Source: an uncultured Coriobacteriales bacterium
GTDB taxonomy: Bacteria > Actinomycetota > Coriobacteriia > Coriobacteriales > QAMH01
Assembly: GCA_934646835.1 (NCBI GenBank)
Contig: CAKUES010000001.1
Span: 178,943 to 242,942 of the forward strand
Reading direction: 5' to 3'
DNA length: 64,000 nucleotides
The position numbers and the translations under genes were made by a program. Positions 53,432-61,324 of this stretch are shown one piece after another. Every line of letters starts with the position of its first letter. Position 1 is the stretch's first letter. The notes beneath the pieces are model-generated. The model was not told the DNA's origin. It did not search any database and saw only the letters and a list, made by a program, of their open reading frames with translations.

Positions 53432-54496
53432 ATGCTGAGTGCAGAGAAGATCGTTGCCCTCGCCCATGAGGCTGGGGCCTCCGACGTCCATATCGTCTGC
53501 GGCCTGCCGGTGAAGTTCCGCATCAACGGCCGCCTGGTCAACGGCGGCGTTGACGGTGATGCGCCGCTGAGCCACGAGGACTGCGAGGTGCTTGCGCGCG
53601 AGCTTGCCGGCGCGGGCTACGAGGGCATCGCGAAGATAGGGGAGTGGGATGGTGCGGCGACGCTTGCGGGCGTGCGCACACGCATCAACCTCTTCCGCAG
53701 CCAGGGTAACTGCAACGCCGCCCTGCGCCTGCTCTCGGACGAGATTCCCGTGCTTGACAGCCTCGGGCTGCCGCCGGCGGTGCTCGACTTCCCCAAGATC
53801 CAGCGCGGTATCGTGCTCGTGACGGGCGAGACCGGCAGCGGCAAGTCGACGACGCTTGCCGCCCTCATCGACGCGGTGAACCACACGCGCGAGGAGAACA
53901 TCATCACGATGGAAGACCCCATCGAGTACGTCTACACGCCGGACAAATGCGCGATCAGCCAGCGCGAGATCGGCACGGACTCCGCGAGCTACGCGGATGC
54001 GCTGCGTGCCGTCCTGCGAGAGGACCCCGACATCATCCTCATCGGCGAGATGCGTGACCTCGACACGATCCAGACCGCGCTCACGGCGGCCGAGACGGGC
54101 CACTTTGTGCTCGCGACTCTGCACACGAACTCCGCGGCGGAGTCCATCGACCGCATGGTCGACGTGTTTCCCGCAGGGCTGCAGCGCCAGATTCGCATGC
54201 AACTCTCCACGACGCTCAAGGCTGTGCTCTCGCAGCAGCTTGTGCCGACGGAGGACGGCAGGGGACGCGCGCTGGCGGCGGAGCTCATGATGGTGACGCC
54301 GGCCATCCGCAACCTCATCCGCGAGGGCAAGACCCCGCAGGTCGCCAACTCCATGGCGACCAGCGCGGACGCGGGTTCGATCACGATGGACAACGCGCTG
54401 CTGCGCCTGTACCGCGACCGCGTGATCAGCGCGCAGGCGGCGATCGACGCATCGCACAACCCCGAGTACGTCACCAAGAACACGCGCGGCTTCTAG
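53432..54496 (+). CDS. pilT: type IV pilus retraction ATPase PilT
   Basis: A 354-residue PilT, with N-terminal ASDVHIVCGLPVKFRINGRL, Walker A GETGSGKST, VLREDPDIILIGEMRD and the C-terminal AIRNLIREGKTPQ hallmark of PilT (AIRNLIRE). It powers retraction, needed for twitching and DNA uptake. GGGGAGGGCGCA precedes ATG 53432, 12 bases after pilB. Confidence 0.94.
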   Translation: MLSAEKIVALAHEAGASDVHIVCGLPVKFRINGRLVNGGVDGDAPLSHEDCEVLARELAGAGYEGIAKIGEWDGAATLAGVRTRINLFRSQGNCNAALRLLSDEIPVLDSLGLPPAVLDFPKIQRGIVLVTGETGSGKSTTLAALIDAVNHTREENIITMEDPIEYVYTPDKCAISQREIGTDSASYADALRAVLREDPDIILIGEMRDLDTIQTALTAAETGHFVLATLHTNSAAESIDRMVDVFPAGLQRQIRMQLSTTLKAVLSQQLVPTEDGRGRALAAELMMVTPAIRNLIREGKTPQVANSMATSADAGSITMDNALLRLYRDRVISAQAAIDASHNPEYVTKNTRGF

Positions 54497-54537
54497 CGGC
54501 GCAGAAATCGACAACGCAACAAGGCAGGAATCAAGAC

Positions 54538-55749
54538 ATGGCGGTTTTCAAATACGAGGGAACGACTCAGTCCGGGCAGTTCGTGTCCGGTGTCGTGGAG
54601 GCGTTTGACGAGATGGAGGCGCTCGGCAAGGCGCGCCAGGAGTGCCACATCGTCTCCAAGCTGACCGTCGTGCGCGAGACACCGGACTTCCTCAAGAAGG
54701 AGGTCGGCACCGGCAGGATCAAGACGAAGTCCATTGCGCTGATGTGCTCGCAGTTTGCGACGATCATGGGCGCGGGCATGAGCCCGGCGCACTGTGTGGA
54801 GCTCGTTGCCGCGCAGACGACGGACAAGCGCCTGGCGCAGATCCTCAAGGAGGTTGCCTCCGACGTCGAGTCCGGCCACAGCCTGGCGGATTCCTTCCAG
54901 CACAAGGGTGGCAAGAAGATGCCGGTCATCTTCTACGAGACCGTGCGCGCGGGCGAGATGGCCGGCACGCTCGACAAGAGCTTCAAGACGCTCGAGGAGT
55001 ACTTCGACAAGAGCTCGCAAACCAAGGCGAAGCTGGCGAGTGCGCTTATCTACCCGAGCTTCGTCGTGGCGTTGGCGATCGTGGTCGTTATCGTGATGAT
55101 GGTCGCCGTGGTGCCCACGTTCAAGGAGATCTTGGGCAGCTTGGATGCGGAGATGCCGGTCATGACGCAGATCCTCATAGACGCGAGCGACTTCATGGGT
55201 GTGCATTGGATCAAGATCCTGGCGGTGATCGCGCTAGTTGTGGTCGCGTTCATGCTCTGGAAGCGCAGTGCGAAGGGTGCGGGTGCGTGGGCGCGCACCA
55301 AGCTCAAGATGCCCGTAATCGGCAAGATCAGCTCGTCGAGCAATGCGGCGATCTTCGCGAACACGATGTCGCTGCTGCTGGGTTGCGGCCTGCCGATGAC
55401 CCAGACCGTCGAGGTCACGAGCAAAGTCATGCCCAACTACGCGATGGCGAGCGCGACCAACCTCATGGTGCAGAAACTCGAGGAGGGCCGCCGCCTGGCG
55501 GATTGCATGAAGGACATCCCCTCGATGCCGGAGGCGCTGGTCGACATGGCCGCGGTGGGCGAGGAGACTGGTTCGGTCGAGGAGACCTTCTCCGTCATGG
55601 GCACGTTCTACGACAACGAGACCGAGCGCCTGACGCAAAACGCCGTCTCCAAGCTCGAGCCGGCCGTGATCGTCTTCATCGCGCTGTTTGCCGGCTACAT
55701 CGTCATCGCGCTGTATATCGCAATGTTCTCCATGTACTCCGCGATGTAG
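54538..55749 (+). CDS. pilC: type IV pilus platform protein PilC (GspF family)
   Basis: This 403-residue inner-membrane protein has two T2SSF domains, each with FATIMGAGMSPAHCVELVA- or ANTMSLLLGCGLPMTQTVEV-type starts, and three membrane helices. It couples the motors to pilin polymerisation. The operon ends here; no pilin, prepilin peptidase or PilMNOP gene is present in the window. Confidence 0.93.
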   Translation: MAVFKYEGTTQSGQFVSGVVEAFDEMEALGKARQECHIVSKLTVVRETPDFLKKEVGTGRIKTKSIALMCSQFATIMGAGMSPAHCVELVAAQTTDKRLAQILKEVASDVESGHSLADSFQHKGGKKMPVIFYETVRAGEMAGTLDKSFKTLEEYFDKSSQTKAKLASALIYPSFVVALAIVVVIVMMVAVVPTFKEILGSLDAEMPVMTQILIDASDFMGVHWIKILAVIALVVVAFMLWKRSAKGAGAWARTKLKMPVIGKISSSSNAAIFANTMSLLLGCGLPMTQTVEVTSKVMPNYAMASATNLMVQKLEEGRRLADCMKDIPSMPEALVDMAAVGEETGSVEETFSVMGTFYDNETERLTQNAVSKLEPAVIVFIALFAGYIVIALYIAMFSMYSAM

Positions 55750-55769
55750 GGGAGTGCGACTATCGACTC

Positions 55770-55797
55770 AAGGGCCCCGACGCGGGCCCTTTTTTGT
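55770..55797 (+). terminator. intrinsic terminator of the pil operon
   Basis: AAGGGCCC pairs with GGGCCCTT over CGACGC and runs into TTTTTTG. It lies 20 bases after the pilC stop. Confidence 0.9.
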
Positions 55798-55851
55798 TGT
55801 GGGGAAGGGGTCGCTGCTGCGGTTAATCGGTGTGGAGTTGGCTTGCGGCAG

Positions 55852-55947
55852 GTTGTCTGAACGATTCATCGTTCAGAGAATGGGGGTTTGGCGCGATTTT
55901 GGGGGATTTGGCCGGTTCTCTGAACGATTAATAGTTCAGAGAACCGG
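55852..55947. repeat. twin palindromes, TCTGAACGA family, pair 3
   Basis: Palindromes at 55852-55881 and 55912-55947 share TCTGAACGA/TCGTTCAGA, but the outer part of the second has changed to CCGGTTCTC/GAGAACCGG, a paired change. The connector (GGCGCGATTTTGGGG) is the reverse complement of the one in pairs 1 and 2. Confidence 0.85.
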
Positions 55948-56168
55948 CTGCGTGTCTGCGTTGGAGGCAGAGGTGGCGCTGGCGGGATTCGATGACTGCC
56001 GCGGGGCTATTGGCTGCGTCGGCGGCGGTAGCAGCGGCAACGACTGCGGCGGAGCGTCGAGTCTCCCGACCTAATCGCGATTGCGGAGATGCTGACATCG
56101 CTCTAAAGGCTGCAAGGTGTTACTATCAGACGAATGCAAACAGCCTCGTAGACGAGAGGGAGAGGTAG

Positions 56169-57257
56169 ATGGAGAAGATCGAGTTTTTGGTCGTCAGCGG
56201 TTTTCTGGGCGCCGGCAAGACCACGACCATGATCGCGCTTGCCGAGTACATGGACAAAAACGTCGAGAAGGTCGGCATCATCGCCAACGACCTGGGCGCG
56301 CAGCTGGTTGACACCAACCTCACGCGTGAGAGCGGCTGCACCGTGGAGGAGATCGCCTCCGGCTGCATCTGCTACCAGATGGAAAACACCGTCGATCGCA
56401 TCCGCCGCATGCGCGATAGCGCCGGCTGCAAGCTCGTCATGAGCGATATCCCCGGCTGCGGCGTCGGCACCGTCGAGCACGTCTACAAGCAGATCCTGCG
56501 CGACAATTCCGACGAGTTCGAGCTCGGTCCGCTGACCGTCATCGTCGACCCCGAGCGCCTGCGCATGATCATGCCGGAGCACGCCGACATCAACCTCCCT
56601 GCAGAGCTCAAGTACTTGCTTGAGACCCAGGTCGAGGAGGCCGACCTCGTCGTCCTCAACAAGATCGACACGCTGTCCGACGACGACCTCAAGCGCTACA
56701 TGGACTTCCTCAACGAGGTCTGCGAGGTACCGGTGCTCGCCATCTCCGCGCGCGAGGGCACGGGCATCCCTGAGCTCGCCTCGCACCTCATCAGCAACGG
56801 CAGCGCCCTGCGCGAGGTCGAGATCGACTACGCCGGCCCGGACTACTCGCAGGCGGAATCCGTGCTCACCTGGTACAACCGCCGCCTCTACATCAAGACC
56901 AAGGACGGCTCCAAGATCGACATGAACGAGATCGTCGAGGAGCTGGTCGAGAACATCCGCATGGGCCTCATCGAGAAGAAGGGCAACGCCCCGCACCTCA
57001 AGGTCTACGGCCTGTACGAGGAGGACTTCGTCAAGGGCTCGATGATCGGCGTGGATTATGACACGGAGTACGAGCACAAGCTCGCCGAGGACCACGAGAA
57101 CCTGCGCATCATCCTCAATGCCCGCGTGACCTGCCCCGCGCGCCCCTTCAGCCGTCTTGCCGATGATGCGCTCGACGACCTCTGCGACGCTCACGACCTC
57201 GAGTGCCAGGTGTTCTTCACCGAGTGCTTTGGCATGAGCGACGAGGGCCGCAGGTAG
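56169..57257 (+). CDS. G3E (COG0523-like) GTPase
   Basis: The 362-residue protein has the P-loop GFLGAGKTT (11-19), the switch region ASGCICY (63-69), where the metal-binding GCxCC of COG0523 is reduced to GCxC, and VVLNKID. COG0523 proteins deliver or load metals (cobalt, zinc) or cofactors into target enzymes. GAGAGGGAGAGG precedes the ATG. It lies 340 bases upstream of the ArsM-ArsS gene on the same strand; a joint function is possible but a dense repeat separates them. CobW, HypB-like or methyltransferase-activating roles are all open. Confidence 0.85.
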   Translation: MEKIEFLVVSGFLGAGKTTTMIALAEYMDKNVEKVGIIANDLGAQLVDTNLTRESGCTVEEIASGCICYQMENTVDRIRRMRDSAGCKLVMSDIPGCGVGTVEHVYKQILRDNSDEFELGPLTVIVDPERLRMIMPEHADINLPAELKYLLETQVEEADLVVLNKIDTLSDDDLKRYMDFLNEVCEVPVLAISAREGTGIPELASHLISNGSALREVEIDYAGPDYSQAESVLTWYNRRLYIKTKDGSKIDMNEIVEELVENIRMGLIEKKGNAPHLKVYGLYEEDFVKGSMIGVDYDTEYEHKLAEDHENLRIILNARVTCPARPFSRLADDALDDLCDAHDLECQVFFTECFGMSDEGRR

Positions 57258-57290
57258 GGGAGAAGAGCCGAGCGGAAGCATTGCGGGAGG

Positions 57291-57549
57291 CGTGACACCA
57301 AATGTCACTGGTACAAGAGGTGTCACGGTCGCAGCTAACGCTGAGTCGCGGTCAGTCTTCGACTCCGGTCCTCCGCGGAACTTGGGCGTCCCATTCGGGA
57401 GCTGGTCTTTTTTGGGACAGAGAGAGTTGCGAGTTGCTTGTTGCTCCCCTTGTCCAAAAAAGACCAGGTCCCGAATGGGACGATATCCGGCAAACGCAAC
57501 CCTGGAGGCAGCGCCCCTGTTTCCGTAGGGGCGGGACCCTGTCCCGCCC
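57291..57549. repeat. three hairpins between the GTPase and ArsM-ArsS genes
   Basis: A single CCAGTGACA-type hairpin (57291-57327; CGTGACACC/GGTGTCACG around TGTCACTGGTACA), a long inverted repeat of about 32-base arms (57387-57419 and 57451-57482) containing GAGCTGGTCTTTTTTGG, and GGGGCGGGAC/GTCCCGCCC (57528-57549), where the stem changed in a paired way from GGGGAGGGAC. Confidence 0.85.
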
Positions 57550-57596
57550 ACCCCAGCAAGCAACAACCACGGCGGCAGCCACAAAGAGGAGAGAGC

Positions 57597-59684
57597 ATGC
57601 CCCAGACCCAACCCCAGACCAGAAGCGACGAGGAGATCCGCGAGCAGGTGCGCGCCTACTACGGCGAGTTCCTCGACGGCAGCGACGACCTGCACACCGA
57701 CGCCTGCTGCTGCAGCGAGACCCCGCCGCCCAAGTACGTGCTCGATGTCCTCAAGGAGATCGAGCCGGAGATCGTCGCTCACTTCTACGGCTGCGGCAGC
57801 CCCATCCCGCCGGCGCTCGAGGGCGCCACGGTGCTCGACCTGGGCTGCGGCACGGGCCGCGACGTCTACATCGCCTCCAAGCTCGTCGGTCCTGCCGGCC
57901 ACGTGATCGGCGTCGACATGACGCCCGCGCAGCTTGCCTTCGCGCGCAAGCACGAGGCGGCGCAGATGGAGCGCTTTGGTTTCGAGCGCAGCAACGTCGA
58001 GTTCATCCAAAGCTATATCGAGGACATGGCCGCCATCGCCGACGACAGTGTCGACGTGGTCATCTCCAATTGCGTGGTCAACCTCTCGCCGTTCAAGGAC
58101 CAGCTCTTCCGCGAGATCTTCCGCGTGCTCAAGCCTGGCGGCGAGCTTTTCTTCTCCGATATCTTCTCCGACCGCCGCGTGCCGCAAGGCTTCTACGACG
58201 ATCCCGTCTTGCGCGGCGAGTGCCTGTCTGGCGCCATGTACATCGAGGACTTCCGCCGCATGCTGCAAGACAACGGCGTGGCGACTTTCTACGACGTCGA
58301 GTGCGACGAGGTCCATATCGGCGACCTCCGCATCGCAACTAAGCTCGGCTGCATCGGCTTTTACAGCCACACGGTGCGCGCGGTGAAGGGCGTGGGCCTC
58401 GAGGCGCGCGAGGAGGACTACGGCCAGACGGCCACCTACCTGGGCACCATGCCGGAGAACAAGCGCTACTTCGACCTGTCGAGCGAGGTGCGCTTGGTCA
58501 AGGGCAAGCCGGTCGCCATCAGCGGCAACATGGCCGCGCTGCTTTCTGGCAGCCGTTATGCCGAGCATTTCAAGATCACGCCCGCGGGCCAGCATCGCGG
58601 TGCGTATGACTTTGCCGCCGCTCAAGAGGCGCTCGCCCTCATGCGCGAGAAGGAGCGCATCGGTCTGGGCGAGCTCGAGGAGGTCTGCGAGCGCCTGGAA
58701 ATCGAGCCCTTCGAGCAGCGCGTGCACGACGAGGGCTTCTTGCAGACGCGCCAGATGGAGACGATGCAGATCAACGTCACCTACCGCTGCAACCTCGCCT
58801 GCAAGCACTGCTACCTGCAGTGCGGCCCCAAAAACGACGAGTGCATGTCGCACGAGACGATGGAGTCCGTGTTTGCTGCGTTTGCGGCTGGCGGCTACAA
58901 GACGCTCGACATCACCGGCGGCTCGCCCGAGATGAATCCGAACACCGCGTGGCTCGTCGGCGAGGCAGCCAAGATCGCCGACGAGGTCATCGTCCGCAGC
59001 AACCTGACGATCCTACGCGAGCCCGAGTACGCGCACTTCAAGGAGGTCTACGTGGCCAACAAGGTGCACCTGGTCTGCAGCCTGCCGTACTTCACGGAGC
59101 TCGGCTGCGACAACCAGCGCGGCGGCGGTGTCTTCCGCCGCGTCATCGACAGCCTGCACGAGCTCAATGAGCTTGGCTACGGCCGCGACCCGGAGCTGGT
59201 CATCGACCTCGTCTACAACGTCGACGGCCCCTTTCTGCCGCCCGACCAGCGCGAGCTGACCGAGCTCTACAAGTACGAGCTCCAGCGCGCGGAGGACGTG
59301 GACTTCAACGGCATGTTCGCCTTTAACAACTGGTGCCTGGGTCGTTTTGCCAACCAGATGAAGGCGCAGCAGAAGTTCGACTACTACCTCAAGATGCTGG
59401 CCGACAACTACAACGGCGCGGTCGTGGCGTCGATGATGTGCCGCAGCATGGTCAACGTCGACTACGATGGCCGCCTGTACGACTGCGAGGTCAACCATGT
59501 CCTCGGTCTGCCGATTATCGGCGCGGATGGTGAGCCGATGACGATCGACGACATCGTCGAGCAGCCGATTACCCAGCGCAAGATCCGCACGAGCCCGATC
59601 TGCTACAGCTGCTCCGCCGGTTGCGGCTCGAGCTGCGGCGGCTCTTTGCTCGAGAAGCAGCTCAAGGAGGATGCGGCGTTCTAG
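57597..59684 (+). CDS. ArsM-like methyltransferase fused to ArsS-like radical SAM enzyme
   Basis: The 695-residue protein joins two activities normally encoded separately. Residues 1-330 are an ArsM-type SAM methyltransferase (HTDACCCSETPPP; motif I VLDLGCGTGRD). Residues 390-695 are an ArsS-like radical SAM enzyme with CNLACKHC (Cys398, Cys402, Cys405) and the DUF3641 C-terminus (CYSCSAGCGSSCGG). Together these make methylated arsenic and attach the adenosyl-derived ribose in arsenosugar synthesis. GAGGAGAGAGC precedes ATG 57597; the longer frame runs into repeats. No ars resistance genes are nearby. The chemistry is inferred from family. Confidence 0.9.
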   Translation: MPQTQPQTRSDEEIREQVRAYYGEFLDGSDDLHTDACCCSETPPPKYVLDVLKEIEPEIVAHFYGCGSPIPPALEGATVLDLGCGTGRDVYIASKLVGPAGHVIGVDMTPAQLAFARKHEAAQMERFGFERSNVEFIQSYIEDMAAIADDSVDVVISNCVVNLSPFKDQLFREIFRVLKPGGELFFSDIFSDRRVPQGFYDDPVLRGECLSGAMYIEDFRRMLQDNGVATFYDVECDEVHIGDLRIATKLGCIGFYSHTVRAVKGVGLEAREEDYGQTATYLGTMPENKRYFDLSSEVRLVKGKPVAISGNMAALLSGSRYAEHFKITPAGQHRGAYDFAAAQEALALMREKERIGLGELEEVCERLEIEPFEQRVHDEGFLQTRQMETMQINVTYRCNLACKHCYLQCGPKNDECMSHETMESVFAAFAAGGYKTLDITGGSPEMNPNTAWLVGEAAKIADEVIVRSNLTILREPEYAHFKEVYVANKVHLVCSLPYFTELGCDNQRGGGVFRRVIDSLHELNELGYGRDPELVIDLVYNVDGPFLPPDQRELTELYKYELQRAEDVDFNGMFAFNNWCLGRFANQMKAQQKFDYYLKMLADNYNGAVVASMMCRSMVNVDYDGRLYDCEVNHVLGLPIIGADGEPMTIDDIVEQPITQRKIRTSPICYSCSAGCGSSCGGSLLEKQLKEDAAF

Positions 59685-59723
59685 GGGTTGCGGCGGCGGC
59701 GAGGGCGAGCAAGGTCGATTGGT

Positions 59724-59829
59724 CGTGACACACTTTGTGCCAGTGACATTGTGTATCACGCCGTAGAGTCGCAGGTTAATGCGAGCCTTCTGCGTGATAC
59801 ACAATGTCACTGGCACAAAGTGTGTCACG
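59724..59829. repeat. long inverted repeat, CCAGTGACA family, copy 2
   Basis: Two perfect 38-base arms (59724-59761; 59792-59829). Where copy 1 has TGTGTCATGC, this copy has TGTATCACGC, matched by compensating changes in the other arm. The loop (TAGAGTCGCAGGTTAATGCG) is similar to copy 1. Confidence 0.9.
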
Positions 59830-59941
59830 CGTTCTCGTCTGCCCATTGCGGCCATGCTCGCGTATCATGTTCGTCTGGCTGTGATGCCGGCATCTTCAAC
59901 ATCGAAACAACACGCGCGGGCACGTCCCGCAGGAGGTCCGC

Positions 59942-60622
59942 ATGGGCACGTTTACCTACATCTTGCATAAGTACCAGGGCACCGACGAGGAGATCGTCGT
60001 TCCCGACGAGGTTGTGCGCATCGGCTACCGCGCGTTTGCGAATATGCGCTCGGCCAAGCGCGTCGTGCTGCCGGACGGCCTTGAGCAGATCGGCGAGAAC
60101 GCGTTTTCCGACTCGCGTGAGCTCGAGGAGGTCGTCATCCCGGACGCTTGCTCCAAGATCGGCCCCGGTGCGTTTGCGGGTTGCCAGTCGCTCAAGGAGC
60201 TCAAGCTCCCGCAGCGCGTGCGCGCGCTGCCCAAGCGCCTGTTCACGCGCTGTGGCGGCCTCGAGCGCTTCTATATCCATGACGATGCAAGCGAGATCGG
60301 CGAGTCCTGCTTCAGGCTGTGCAAGAACCTCGAGGATATCCACCTGCCCGACAGCCTGCGAAACATCGGGCCTTTTGCCTTTGCGGGTTGCGAGTCGCTG
60401 AGGGAGATCGAGATCCCCGAGGGCGCCAAGACCATCGGCAAGGGCGCGTTCGAGGATTGCGTCAACCTCGAGTTTGTCGAGCTACCGGACAGCATCACGC
60501 GCATCGAGTCGCGCGCCTTTGCTAATTGCAAGAGCCTGCGTGCGCCCCATATCCCCGCAAGCCTCCAATTCATTGCCGATGATGCCTTTGCCGGCTGCGG
60601 CGAGGAAGAAGAGCAGGAGTAG
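59942..60622 (+). CDS. leucine-rich repeat protein, BspA/LRR_5 type
   Basis: A 226-residue protein made of about eight repeats of the pattern I..AF.gC..L..v.lP..l..IG, for example RNIGPFAFAGCESLREIEIP. There is no signal peptide or anchor, in contrast to the surface BspA proteins, so it is probably cytosolic. AGGAGGTCCGC precedes the ATG. Function is unknown; such repeats usually mediate protein contact. Confidence 0.85.
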   Translation: MGTFTYILHKYQGTDEEIVVPDEVVRIGYRAFANMRSAKRVVLPDGLEQIGENAFSDSRELEEVVIPDACSKIGPGAFAGCQSLKELKLPQRVRALPKRLFTRCGGLERFYIHDDASEIGESCFRLCKNLEDIHLPDSLRNIGPFAFAGCESLREIEIPEGAKTIGKGAFEDCVNLEFVELPDSITRIESRAFANCKSLRAPHIPASLQFIADDAFAGCGEEEEQE

Positions 60623-60752
60623 GGGAGGGGCCGAAGCTCCTCCCTGGATGCGGCTCTCTGAGCGGTCCCGCGTGAGCGCCCTTGGATGCGTGGGTGCGGC
60701 TTCTGTTGCTCCATCCTTGAAAGGGATGCCTCGTCGTCGCAGGGGGGCGGTC

Positions 60753-60977
60753 AACGCGACGAACTGGGCGGTTTCGGGCTTTTATTCCACGAACTGGGTG
60801 GTTTGATTCGCACGTTGAAGCGATGTGTCGGATTCCGATTTGCAAAACCACAGGTCAGAGCGTTGCGTCTTGGAGGGTTCCTTGTCGAGCGTCGCCAAAA
60901 CCACCCAGTTCGTGGAATAAAAGCCCGAAACCGCCCAGTTCGTCGCGTTTTAGAGCGCGAACGCCCAGTTCGTCGTC
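60753..60977. repeat. perfect 52-base inverted repeat with CGAACTGGG units
   Basis: Arms 60753-60804 and 60898-60949 are perfect reverse complements. Each arm has two direct units (CGAACTGGGCGGTTT and CGAACTGGGTGGTTT), and a fifth, inverted unit (GCCCAGTTCGTCGTC) lies at 60961-60977. The 93-base loop contains GCAAAACCACAGGTCAGAGC, shared with the element at 26.7 kb. Confidence 0.92.
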
Positions 60978-61009
60978 TTGTGGGAGTCAGCCATCTCGCT
61001 GCGACCTAT

Positions 61010-61287
61010 GGCGCCGACTTCGTCTGGCGCCTACGTGTGCTTTGCGATTCGATGATGCTGACGCGATGCATCTTCGTTCTTGCGGCGATGGGGTCGAATG
61101 AATTCGACCTACGTAATGCAGGCAGCAACACCCAACAACCGCGACAGCAACACCCTATAACCTCGCGCTTTGAAATGCGTAGGGGCCGAATTTATTCGGC
61201 TCCACCCTTGCAACGCACTGTCGGACCCGCGTCAGCATCTGGGTCTTGCAACCCCCCCCCCGTAGGGGAGGGACCCTGTCCCTCCCC
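61010..61287. repeat. cluster of GGCGCC and GGGG/CCCC hairpins
   Basis: GGCGCC/GACTTCGTCT at 61010-61031, GGGGTCGAAT at 61090-61110, GGGGCCGAAT/ATTCGGCTCC at 61184-61205 and GGGGAGGGAC at 61265-61287 follow each other in the gap before the convergent FMN-binding gene. The inner stems TCGAAT, CCGAAT and AGGGAC replace each other in the same hairpin frame. Confidence 0.85.
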
Positions 61288-61324
61288 AGATACGCTGCAG
61301 CGCACTGATGGCCGCTCGGTAGCG

